64,000 bases of DNA from JBBQUN01 sp963698395 (GTDB lineage Bacteria > Actinomycetota > Acidimicrobiia > Acidimicrobiales > SZUA-35), in contig CAVOQQ010000001.1 of NCBI GenBank assembly GCA_963698395.1, positions 248,001-312,000 of the forward strand. Reading direction: 5' to 3'. Below are positions 9,272-16,864 of the stretch, piece after piece (position 1 is the first letter of the stretch; every line of letters begins with the position of its first letter). The position numbers and the translations under genes are program-made. Under the pieces are notes generated by a model. It saw only the letters and a list, made by a program, of their open reading frames with translations, was not told where the DNA came from and did not search any database.

Positions 9272-9413
9272 AGTGGATCTCCCTGAATGCCGTCGCCCCG
9301 GCTGGGGTAGCTATCGGCACCTCGCGGGTCTGCTTGAGCACCCGACGCCCGGTCGCCACCAGAGATCGAGCGCCGCCGCTCATGAATGCGCACTTCGTGC
9401 CGTTGATGAGGAA

Positions 9414-11411
9414 GTGAGCAGTTCTTCCCTGCTCAGGGCCCAGCGTCGGCCTCTTGCCGTCGCTGGAGTCCTTGGCACGATCGCATACCTCATCTGGCGA
9501 GTGACCACCCTGTCGTTCGACGCGCCGCTGCAACTGTTCTTCTATGCGCTCGAGGTCCACGCCGGCGTCGGCTTCGCACTGTTCGTCCTGTCGGTGTGGG
9601 ACACCGAGTCGCTGGTGACGGTCGCGCCGCGGGATGAGACGCCGTTGCGGATTGCGGTGTGTATCGCGACCTACAACGAGGACGAGAACGTCCTGCTGCC
9701 GACCGTCGCTGCCGCCGTGGCGCTGCAGCCCGCCCACGAGACCTGGGTGCTCGACGATGGTGATCGACCGTGGGTCGCGGCGATGGCCGAGCAGCTCGGT
9801 GCTCGCTATCTCACCCGAGCCGACCGTTCGCACGCCAAGGCCGGGAATCTCAACAACGCCTTTGCGGTCATCGACGCCGATCTCTTCGCCGTGTTGGATG
9901 CCGATCACATTCCGACCACGAACTTCCTTCGGCACACGCTCGGCTACTTCGATGATCCGAAGGTGGCCCTCGTCCAGACTCCGCAGGACTTCTACAACCG
10001 CGACTCGTTCGAGCACGTCGGCGACTACTGCGAAGAGGCGCTCTTCTACCGAGTGATCCAGCCGGGGAAGAATCGCTGGAAGGCTGCCTTCTGGTGTGGC
10101 ACCTCGGCGGTGGTCCGCGGCGATGCCATCCGTTCGATCGGTGGTGCCGCCACCGAGTCGGTGACCGAAGATCTCCTGACGACCATGAAGCTCCATCGGT
10201 CGGGCTGGCAGACGGTCTTCCATGACGAGGTCCTCGCCCGAGGTCTGGCCCCGGCTTCGTATCGGGAGTACCTGGTGCAACGACTGCGCTGGGCGACCGG
10301 AGCGATGCAGATCCTCCGCAGCCGGGAGAACCCCTGGCGCGGTCGGGGGCTCACGATCACGCAACGCCTGGCGTATACCGCCTCGCTCAATGGCTGGTTC
10401 GACGGTCTGCGTACCATCGGGTACCTGTTGCTCGCGGTCGCCGTCGTGCTGACCGGAGCGATGCCGGTGGAAGCCGACATGGTGCCATTCCTGCTCGCCA
10501 ACCTCGGTCTCCTTGCCGTGACCACCATCGCCCAGATACAGCTGGGGAATGGGCGGCATCGACCGATGCCCGCACTGCTGTTCGAGGTCCTTCGCCTGCC
10601 GATGAGCGTGCACGCCGTTCGCCAGTTGCTCTTCGGCAAGCACGCCGCCTTCCAGGTCACGCCGAAGGGGCGCTCGGGCGATGAGCGCACCACACCGCCC
10701 TTGCCCGGGTTGCTGGTCGGCCTGGGTGTGGCCGCGATCGCCGGCCTGGTCGTCTATGTGATGAGTCGGCTGCGAGTGATCGATGGTCCGATCGGACGCC
10801 ATGTCGACGTTGCGGCCGTCGTCCTCGTTGCCCAGCTCTCCTTCCTTGCCGCTGCGGCGCGTCGTATCCGGCGCCGTGACTTCGGCGACGAGCGCCGCCG
10901 AGCCCGACGGTTCGCACGGGAACTGCGGTTCCACGTCGGCGCCGAACAGGGTCTGTTGCGCAACCCATCGACGACGGGCGGTCACATCGCCGGGCGAGCC
11001 ATGACCTCACGAGACGTGCTGACGGTGCTGACACGGGAGGGGCCGACCGACGTTCGCTGTTGGATCACCCCCGATGGCTTCGGCGGTTCGACGGTCGAAT
11101 TCGTCCCCGGCCAGTATCGAGTTCAGGCTGTCCTCGCCCGGACGATCTATGGCGAACTCCAGGACATGCCGATCGCGACGGCAACGCCGCCGTCCATGGC
11201 GGTGCACGACCGCCGAGCGTTGTTGCGTGACCGCCGCTCGGCACTCCCCGATCGGGGGTCGAGTCCTGGGCCGGGTGAGGGCATCGCCGCTCGGCGACCG
11301 GAGGAGCGACGCAGTTCGGCACCACCGCCGACCCATCGAGGGCCCGATCGCGCCCGATCGCCGGGGGCAATGCCGGTCCGAGAGGCGGACTCCCAGCATC
11401 AGCACCGATGA
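9414..11411 (+). CDS. Cellulose-synthase-like family 2 glycosyltransferase (membrane)
   Basis: 665 aa from the GTG at 9414. Two N-terminal membrane segments, a GT-A catalytic domain, then further membrane segments (about 320-380, 420-450, 470-490). Processive GT2 signature: VLDDGDRP (D,D near residue 112), LDADH (near 162), SVTEDL (TED near 250) and QRLRW (near 289). This pattern defines CESA/CelA/ManS-type beta-glycan synthases. A soluble tail (about 510-590) could be a degenerate PilZ-like region but lacks a clear RxxxR signature; the final 75 residues are Arg/Pro-rich and disordered. The start is uncertain because no good ribosome site is seen. The product polymer is unknown; the divergent GH26 gene hints at a beta-mannan or mixed glucan. 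Confidence 0.87.
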   Translation: MSSSSLLRAQRRPLAVAGVLGTIAYLIWRVTTLSFDAPLQLFFYALEVHAGVGFALFVLSVWDTESLVTVAPRDETPLRIAVCIATYNEDENVLLPTVAAAVALQPAHETWVLDDGDRPWVAAMAEQLGARYLTRADRSHAKAGNLNNAFAVIDADLFAVLDADHIPTTNFLRHTLGYFDDPKVALVQTPQDFYNRDSFEHVGDYCEEALFYRVIQPGKNRWKAAFWCGTSAVVRGDAIRSIGGAATESVTEDLLTTMKLHRSGWQTVFHDEVLARGLAPASYREYLVQRLRWATGAMQILRSRENPWRGRGLTITQRLAYTASLNGWFDGLRTIGYLLLAVAVVLTGAMPVEADMVPFLLANLGLLAVTTIAQIQLGNGRHRPMPALLFEVLRLPMSVHAVRQLLFGKHAAFQVTPKGRSGDERTTPPLPGLLVGLGVAAIAGLVVYVMSRLRVIDGPIGRHVDVAAVVLVAQLSFLAAAARRIRRRDFGDERRRARRFARELRFHVGAEQGLLRNPSTTGGHIAGRAMTSRDVLTVLTREGPTDVRCWITPDGFGGSTVEFVPGQYRVQAVLARTIYGELQDMPIATATPPSMAVHDRRALLRDRRSALPDRGSSPGPGEGIAARRPEERRSSAPPPTHRGPDRARSPGAMPVREADSQHQHR

Positions 11412-11560
11412 CGGGCGTTTGCGTGTACCCGACGAATGCCGAAGGTCGACCGGGATCACGCCGAGATGGCGAAGGCCCGTACGCGAGGGTCGCGACGCGA
11501 TCTCGAGCGGTCGGCGTTCGTGGCGGTCTGCGTGATGCGGTCTGGGTGATGCGAGGGCGT

Positions 11561-11968
11561 TCAGTCGTCGGGTTGCTCGGCCGAGGTGATGGCTCTCGCG
11601 GCGATGACCGTCGTCGTCCCCCCGCGAACCACGACCTCGAGACGATCGGTGAGTTGTTCGACGATCCACAGGCCCCGCCGGCGCGATGAGGTGACCCCGG
11701 GGTTGAGGACGCTGAGCTCGAAACCGGGTCCATCGTCGGTGACTTCGAGCACCGCCTCGGTCTCGCCGAGCGACATGGTGAGATGAATCGGCTCCACGGT
11801 CACCGCCATGGAGTTGGTGCACAACTCGGTGGCGATGAGCCCCCAGTCCGACGATTCCTGTCCATGTTCGGTGAGCCATCGGCGCAGTTCGCCACGCAGC
11901 TCGCCGAGTCGTGCGGTGTCTGGCTCGATCGTCAGGGCGAGCTGGTGAGCTGCCAGATGCGCCGCCAC
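11561..11968 (-). CDS. RsbW/SpoIIAB-like ATP-binding regulatory kinase (HATPase_c_2)
   Basis: 135 aa, the usual size of stand-alone anti-sigma-factor or anti-anti-sigma kinases. GHKL motifs: N box ATELCTNSMAV, G1 VTDDGPGF and G2 RRRGLWIVEQL. Such proteins phosphorylate an STAS antagonist or hold a sigma factor; no partner is encoded nearby. The GTG start (11966-11968) lies 3 bases after the stop of the small membrane protein upstream, so the two are probably co-translated. It could also be a general stress or light-signalling ATPase. Confidence 0.85.
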   Translation of the reverse strand: MAAHLAAHQLALTIEPDTARLGELRGELRRWLTEHGQESSDWGLIATELCTNSMAVTVEPIHLTMSLGETEAVLEVTDDGPGFELSVLNPGVTSSRRRGLWIVEQLTDRLEVVVRGGTTTVIAARAITSAEQPDD

Positions 11969-11971
11969 GAC

Positions 11972-12142
11972 TCAGTACCAGCGGCCGCGGGCGAAACCGC
12001 CGAAGGCGACCAGACCGACCAGGATCAGCACGATGCCGAAGAAGGTCCACCCGGCGAGGAGCCAAAGTGCGAGGCCGACGAGAACGATCACCCCTCCCGT
12101 CGAGATACCGGCGATTCCACTGCTGTTGGTCGTTGCCATCAT
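11972..12142 (-). CDS. Small two-helix membrane protein (56 aa)
   Basis: Reads MMATTNSSGIAGISTGG then two closely spaced hydrophobic stretches, VIVLVGLALWLLAGW and FFGIVLILVGLVAFGGFA, ending RGRWY. Two ATGs are adjacent (12142 and 12139), with GGAG 4 bases before the first. I do not recognise a family; similar tiny helical-hairpin proteins are common and mostly uncharacterised. Position directly before the RsbW-like kinase suggests one transcript. Confidence 0.7.
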   Translation of the reverse strand: MMATTNSSGIAGISTGGVIVLVGLALWLLAGWTFFGIVLILVGLVAFGGFARGRWY

Positions 12143-12285
12143 GGTCTCCATTCGTCAGATCCGCGGTGCTGGCACCGCAGCGGCGGTGGACCTACCCGTC
12201 GGCACTCGTCATGAAACCTGCCCGCGGCATGAGTTTGTTGCGTTCCGACCGGTGTAGGTCGAACGGCTCTTTGGCCTGGGTGCTC

Positions 12286-12314
12286 TTGCGGGACCCCGGA
12301 ATCCGTTCTACTCT
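12286..12314 (+). promoter_or_regulatory. Possible sigma-70-type promoter for the P450 gene
   Basis: TTGCGG (12286-12291), a 17-base spacer and TACTCT (12309-12314). The ATG at 12339 follows a ribosome site AAGGGG at 12329-12334. An alternative -10, TACGCT, lies at 12321-12326. Confidence 0.4.
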
Positions 12315-12338
12315 CCGCCATACGCTGTAAGGGGATAC

Positions 12339-13679
12339 ATGACTGACACGATGCCAGAAGCCGGGACGAACGCGAGCAAGCCGGAGGCTGCTGCCGCCCG
12401 CCCACTGCCGATTCTCGGTGACTCACCAGAGGGCACCGACGGGTGGGAACGCACCCCGTACCGGGCCGAGGACTACGGCCCGGTCACCGACTGGGCCACC
12501 GATTTCGACCATGCGCGGCCCGAGTACAACCCCGTGGCCCCCGAGATCTGGGCCGAGCTCCGAGAGGGTGGATGCCCTGTCGCCCACAGTGATCGCTACG
12601 GCGGCATGTGGGCTCCGCTCACGCACGAGACCGTCGACGAGGTCGCCTACGACACCACGCGCTTCACGAGTCGTTCCGTGGTGGTCAGTCACACCCGACC
12701 CGGCGATCTCGCTCTGCCGGCGCCGATCGGCGTCGCCCCTCCGATCACCAGTGATCCGCCCTTCCACAAGGAGGCTCGCCGCATGCTGTTGCCGGCCTTC
12801 TCGCCGAAGAAGATCGCCGATTGGGAAGACGAGATCCGGCTGCTCTGCCACAACCTGCTCGATGAAATGGGCGACATCGAGCCCGGCACCACGATCATCG
12901 ACGGAGCGATCCAGTACGCCCAGCACATCCCCGTTGCGGTGATCGGCCGCATGCTCGGCCTCCCGCCCGAAGACGATGACTTCTTCCGTGATGTCGTGCA
13001 CCAGGTGCTCGAGACGATCAACCAAGATCCACGCGAGCGAGGCGACGAAGATCGTCCACTCGATGCCTATCTCGATCGCATCATCCAGGAGCACGTCGAT
13101 GATCCCCGAGACGACCTGATCAGCTACCTGCTCGACATCGAACTCGGTGGCAACAAGCTCGCTCCCGACCACGTCCGTGGCACGATCATCCTGCTTCTCG
13201 TCGCCGGTATCGACACCACGTGGTCGGCCATCGGCTCATCGCTGTGGCATCTCGCCCAGCATCCCGAGCACCGCGAGTACCTGCGCAACAACCCCGAGCA
13301 GTTCGACTTCGCGCTCGAAGAGTTCCTGCGCTTCTACGCACCGGTCACCATGGCTCGTCTCGTCGCCGAAGACACCGACTTCCACGGCTGCCCGATGAAG
13401 AAGGACGATTGGGTGCTGCTGCCGTTCCCGGCGGCAAACCGTGATCCGGAGCAGTTCGATCGGGCCGACGAGTTCGTGATCGACCGAGAGCAGAATCGGC
13501 ACGGTGCGTTCGGTCTCGGCATCCACCGGTGCCTGGGCTCCAACCTCGCTCGCCTCGAGATGAAGGTGGCCATCCAGGAGTTCCTGAACCGGTTCCCCGA
13601 CTTCGAACTGGCCGGCGACACCAGCTGGTCGGTCGGTCAGGTTCGCGGCCCTCGCGTCATGCCGATGCGGGTGCTCTGA
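12339..13679 (+). CDS. Cytochrome P450
   Basis: 446 aa, soluble bacterial P450. Oxygen-binding I-helix LLVAGIDTTWS; K-helix ExxR as E328-F-L-R331; heme loop FGLGIHRCLGSNLAR with thiolate ligand C398. The first ~60 residues are Pro/Ala-rich and precede the usual fold. No ferredoxin or ferredoxin reductase lies next to it, so redox partners are elsewhere. Related bacterial P450s hydroxylate fatty acids, terpenes or steroids; the substrate cannot be assigned. AAGGGG sits 4 bases before the ATG. Confidence 0.93.
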   Translation: MTDTMPEAGTNASKPEAAAARPLPILGDSPEGTDGWERTPYRAEDYGPVTDWATDFDHARPEYNPVAPEIWAELREGGCPVAHSDRYGGMWAPLTHETVDEVAYDTTRFTSRSVVVSHTRPGDLALPAPIGVAPPITSDPPFHKEARRMLLPAFSPKKIADWEDEIRLLCHNLLDEMGDIEPGTTIIDGAIQYAQHIPVAVIGRMLGLPPEDDDFFRDVVHQVLETINQDPRERGDEDRPLDAYLDRIIQEHVDDPRDDLISYLLDIELGGNKLAPDHVRGTIILLLVAGIDTTWSAIGSSLWHLAQHPEHREYLRNNPEQFDFALEEFLRFYAPVTMARLVAEDTDFHGCPMKKDDWVLLPFPAANRDPEQFDRADEFVIDREQNRHGAFGLGIHRCLGSNLARLEMKVAIQEFLNRFPDFELAGDTSWSVGQVRGPRVMPMRVL

Positions 13680-13738
13680 GCGCCTTCACGAACGCCGACA
13701 CGAGCGAGCGGCTCGCCCGTGGGGTCCAGGCTTCTGCC

Positions 13739-14058
13739 GTGAACGACAAGCTGCCTGGCTCGATTCCGACCGGCTCGGATGCGTACTACCTGCAGCGTTC
13801 GGTCGGCTCGAGCACGACGGCGAGCGCTTCGAAGACGCGGCGTACGAGATGCATTCGGCGGCCGACCTGGCATCAGGCGTCGCCGACCTCCCGGTTGCCG
13901 ATCTGTGGAAGATCGCTCGAACACCCGATGCGTCGGTCCTCCTCACCGCCGAGGGGATCGAGGAGATCATGGAGGTTCTTGCCGGCATCGGCGAGGCGAA
14001 GGTGCACTGGGGGCGGCGGCTCGTGCGCCGAGTGGCACAGCATCTCCCCGGTGGATGA
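13739..14058 (+). pseudogene. Frameshifted small ORF of unknown function
   Basis: Protein-like sequence in one frame (NADTSERLARGVQASAVNDK, then LPGSIPTGSDAYYLQRS) passes into another frame at about 13801 (GRLEHDGERFEDAAYEMHSA, ending GRRLVRRVAQHLPGG). Both halves have GC-rich third positions and normal amino-acid composition; adding one G in the TCGGTCGG tract near 13801 joins them. The first half is open back to about 13680 but has no good start, the GTG at 13739 being the best in-frame one. An ATG at 13849 could start a 69-residue protein in the second frame. I do not recognise a family. Either a sequencing error or a decayed gene. Confidence 0.55.
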
Positions 14059-14082
14059 TGGCGCCGATGTTCGGCGTCATCT

Positions 14083-14556
14083 TCACTCCACTGCGAAGAA
14101 CCGAATACACACCTGGTGTCCCTCGGAACGTGCCATGCCGACGAAGACCGTTCGGGTGAGCCATTCGTGCGCCGCGGAATCGGTGCGAAACATCGGCGAC
14201 GTGCGGTAGTAGTACTCGGACTCCGGCACGTCTTCACCGGCATCGAGGCGGTCCATCACCTCCGGAGCGGCGTGGTGGTAGCCGCGGTTGACGACGTCGA
14301 TGACGCCACCATCGTCGGCACGGATCAGATAGCGGGCCTCGAGCTCGGTGACGCCGCCCCGATCCGTTGCCCAGTCGCCTCCTCCGGCGATCACGGTTCC
14401 CGTCAGATCGCCGGTGACCGTGCCGCCCGTGATGGGAAAGAACAGTGCGTCTTCCGACAGACGGTGGGCGATCTGGATCATCGGGTCGACGTCGACGCGG
14501 GCTTCGAATGAGAAGCGAAGGGACGGCTCGGGCCGGCTGTCTCGGGTGTCGTTCAT
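14083..14556 (-). CDS. DUF3237 family protein
   Basis: 157 aa beta-barrel-type protein. Family features: PITGGTVTGDLTGTVIAGGGDW, EARYLIRADDGGVIDVVNRG, YYRTSPMFRTDSAAHEWLTR and VFVGMAR. DUF3237 has no firmly known enzymatic role; members often sit beside catabolic and oxidoreductase genes. A second, divergent member is at 49186. The ATG at 14556 is preceded by GGAAGAG. It lies 51 bases downstream of the TetR gene and could be on its transcript. Confidence 0.8.
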   Translation of the reverse strand: MNDTRDSRPEPSLRFSFEARVDVDPMIQIAHRLSEDALFFPITGGTVTGDLTGTVIAGGGDWATDRGGVTELEARYLIRADDGGVIDVVNRGYHHAAPEVMDRLDAGEDVPESEYYYRTSPMFRTDSAAHEWLTRTVFVGMARSEGHQVCIRFFAVE

Positions 14557-14607
14557 CGGTTGCTCTTCCAGGAAGCTGGTTCGGTGTCGGGTGGTCGAGT
14601 CCGGTCT

Positions 14608-15360
14608 TCAGTCATTCGGGATCGGCTCGGTGAGGACGTCGACGAGCGCAACCGCGCTGCGAGTCACGAGGTCCCAGTCGGACGTGCCGAACGGGTCGTC
14701 CAGCACCGTCGGGTCGGCCAACCATTGGAGGGCAAAGCCTTCGATCAGCGCGGCGACCGAACGGGCGAGGTGCTCTTCGGTGTGTGGCGGAGTGACACGT
14801 CGGCCTGCGGCCTCCAGGGTCAGTTGCCAAGCTTCGGAGACCGCAAGGATGAACTGCTCGTAGCCGCCGGCCACGATCGAGCGAATGTCGTCGTTGCCGA
14901 TTCTCGGGTAGGCCACGAGCGTCGCTCGGAAGATCGGGTCGGCCCGCGTGTGCTCCCAAGCCTGTCGGACCGTGAGGTGCAGGAGTTCCGAACCTCGGAT
15001 TCCCCGGTCGATCAGATCCTGCGTGTCCTCGACCGAGGGAACGACGGTGGAGCCGAGCGCGCCGAGGTGCAGAAGCACAGCGGATTGGAACTCGGCCTGA
15101 TTCGGCCAGATCTGGTAGAGCGCTCCGATGCTCAGTGGCAGATAGTCGTCGGGTTCGAGGCCGAGGTCGGCAGCTGCGAGCTTCGAGGCTTCGGCAACCA
15201 CGTCGGTCACTCGAACGTGTGCCACCGCCCAGGCAAGTGCATCGTCGGAACGGTCTTCGAGCGACTGGATCAGCAGGTTCACCGCCGCATCCAGCATCAA
15301 CTGCCTCGTCGACGTGACGGGCCGACGGGGTAATCGCCGCTTTGCGTCTGTGAACGCCAC
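14608..15360 (-). CDS. TetR-family transcriptional regulator of the amidase/ABC operon
   Basis: 250 aa. N-terminal helix-turn-helix region with VRVTDVVAEAS and LSIGALYQIWPNQAEFQSAV (about residues 48-95), then a variable all-helical ligand-binding domain. GTG start with GAGGG just upstream. It is divergent from the amidase operon, and its -10 (TATGAT, 15402-15407) lies inside the palindrome at 15401-15421, so autorepression and repression of the operon are the simple reading. The inducer is unknown but is probably a substrate or product of the operon (inference). Confidence 0.85.
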   Translation of the reverse strand: MAFTDAKRRLPRRPVTSTRQLMLDAAVNLLIQSLEDRSDDALAWAVAHVRVTDVVAEASKLAAADLGLEPDDYLPLSIGALYQIWPNQAEFQSAVLLHLGALGSTVVPSVEDTQDLIDRGIRGSELLHLTVRQAWEHTRADPIFRATLVAYPRIGNDDIRSIVAGGYEQFILAVSEAWQLTLEAAGRRVTPPHTEEHLARSVAALIEGFALQWLADPTVLDDPFGTSDWDLVTRSAVALVDVLTEPIPND

Positions 15361-15390
15361 GTTCCCTCGCCATGAATCGTCGTGAATGTG

Positions 15391-15420
15391 TTGCTCGTCA
15401 CATCATAACTGACTTATGTT
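15391..15420 (+). promoter_or_regulatory. Promoter of the amidase/ABC operon
   Basis: TTGCTC (15391-15396), an 18-base spacer and TATGTT (15415-15420). The predicted transcription start falls near 15427, 25 bases before the ATG at 15452, which supports that start over the ATG at 15416 inside the -10. It overlaps the palindromic operator. Confidence 0.55.
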
Positions 15421-15421
15421 G
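15401..15421. promoter_or_regulatory. Palindromic operator between TetR gene and amidase operon
   Basis: Arms CATCATAA (15401-15408) and TTATGTTG (15414-15421), separated by CTGAC. Seven of eight positions in the arms are complementary, and the inner five are perfect. The size and spacing are typical of a TetR-family operator. It covers the -10 boxes of both divergent genes. Confidence 0.7.
15402..15407 (-). promoter_or_regulatory. -10 box of the TetR gene
   Basis: Minus-strand TATGAT, one mismatch from TATAAT, inside the left arm of the palindrome. Occupancy of the operator would block this promoter too. Confidence 0.5.
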
Positions 15422-15451
15422 CAGCAGAACCATTCGACCGCTGGGCCCACG

Positions 15452-16864
15452 ATGACCGATCTCACCGAATTGTCTGCGCTCGACCTGGCGTTGCTCGTAC
15501 GAGCACGTCAGTTGTCGAGTCGCGAGATCATCGAGGCGTTCCTGTCCACGATCGAGCGACGGAATCCGTCGATCAATGCGGTCACCTTGACCCTCGCCGA
15601 AGATGCCCTCGCCGCGGCCGACGCCGCCGATGCGAGCGCTCCCCTCGGTCCACTCCACGGGGTGCCCTTCTCGGTCAAGGAGAACATCGATCTCGTCGGA
15701 ACGCCCACCACCAGTGGGCTCGCTGCCTTCGTCGACGAGTTCCCCACCGGCGATGCACCGATCGTGGAGCGGATGAAGGCTGCCGGGGGCATCCCGATCG
15801 CTCGTACCAACCTGCCGGAACTGGGCCTTCGGGCCGACACCGACAATCCACTACGCGGTCGCACCGCCAACCCCTGGAACCTCGAGCGATCGCCCGGCGG
15901 CTCCAGCGGTGGTGAAGCGGCGGCCATCGCGTCTCGCATGTCACCGCTCGGTCTCGGCAACGACATCGGTGGATCGCTTCGGAGCCCGGCCTTCTGCTGC
16001 GGTGTCGTCGGGTTCCGGCCGACCATGGGGCGAGTCCCGAGCTTCACCACGCTCGAACCGGCGGAGAGCCCGCTCAGCGGACAGCTGATGTCCACCGAAG
16101 GCGCACTCGGTAGCACCGTGGCCGATGTCCGCCTGGCCACGACGCTCCTCGACGGAGCGGATCGCCGCGACCCGTTCTCGGTCGATGTCGACTTCGAGCG
16201 CCTGGAACCGCTCGCTCGGGTTGCCGGGGTGGTCACCGCGGGCATCGACGGTCCGCTGGACCCGGCCGTCGCCACGGGGGTGCAGCGGGCGGCCGACGCG
16301 CTGGCCGACGCGGGCTGGGAGATTCGACACATCGAGCTGCCCGAGAACGAACTCGTGCTCGAGATCTGGATGCGGATCATGGCCGAGGACATCCCCGCAC
16401 TGCTCGATGCCCTCGGTCCGCTGATCACGCCCCGACTGGCCGAAGTCCTCATGGACCACACCACGGTCTACGACCCGGCACGCATCCCTCACACGGCGAT
16501 CTTCTCCGAACGAGAGCGACTGATGCGCCGGTGGACGGCGATGTTCGCCGAGACCCCGGTGGTCATCGGCCCGGTCATGCCCGAGCAGGCGTTCGTCGGC
16601 GGTGACGACATGAGGCTGGGCATCGACTACGTCTGTCGACTGCTCCACTACGTGCAACCCGCTCCGTTGCTCGGGCTGCCGGCACTCGCCGTACCGACCG
16701 GTGTCGTCAACGACCTCCCCGTCGGCGTCCAGATCCATGCCGATCGCTGGAACGACGCCTGGTGTTTCGAAGCCGGTGCCGACATCGAGGCCGCCATCGG
16801 AACGATTCGTCCGGCGCCAAAGCCGGAACCAAACCAGCCAGATACCACCAGGGGAGAACCGTGA
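15452..16864 (+). CDS. Amidase-signature hydrolase 1
   Basis: 470 aa amidase-signature enzyme, hydrolysing an amide C-N bond. The Ser-cisSer-Lys triad is complete: K76 in FSVKENID, S151 in GGSSGGEAA and S175 in GNDIGGSLRSPA. The 75 and 24 residue spacings equal those of well-studied family members. First gene of an operon with a second amidase, a peptide-type ABC importer and a beta-lactamase-fold hydrolase. Its stop overlaps the next start (GTGA). The substrate is not readable; the importer type suggests a peptide or oligoamide. Confidence 0.9.
   Translation: MTDLTELSALDLALLVRARQLSSREIIEAFLSTIERRNPSINAVTLTLAEDALAAADAADASAPLGPLHGVPFSVKENIDLVGTPTTSGLAAFVDEFPTGDAPIVERMKAAGGIPIARTNLPELGLRADTDNPLRGRTANPWNLERSPGGSSGGEAAAIASRMSPLGLGNDIGGSLRSPAFCCGVVGFRPTMGRVPSFTTLEPAESPLSGQLMSTEGALGSTVADVRLATTLLDGADRRDPFSVDVDFERLEPLARVAGVVTAGIDGPLDPAVATGVQRAADALADAGWEIRHIELPENELVLEIWMRIMAEDIPALLDALGPLITPRLAEVLMDHTTVYDPARIPHTAIFSERERLMRRWTAMFAETPVVIGPVMPEQAFVGGDDMRLGIDYVCRLLHYVQPAPLLGLPALAVPTGVVNDLPVGVQIHADRWNDAWCFEAGADIEAAIGTIRPAPKPEPNQPDTTRGEP

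Noticed and set aside
9240..10985. Large minus-strand open frame opposite the GT2 gene
   Set aside because: Shadow frame rich in Arg, His, Gln and Gly; the plus strand carries all GT2 motifs.
11408..11689. Small plus-strand open frame after the GT2 gene
   Set aside because: Overlaps the RsbW-like gene antisense, no ribosome site, Arg/Gly-rich composition.
15416..15451. ATG at 15416 as start of amidase 1
   Set aside because: It lies inside the predicted -10 and operator; the ATG at 15452 fits the promoter and the family N-terminus.
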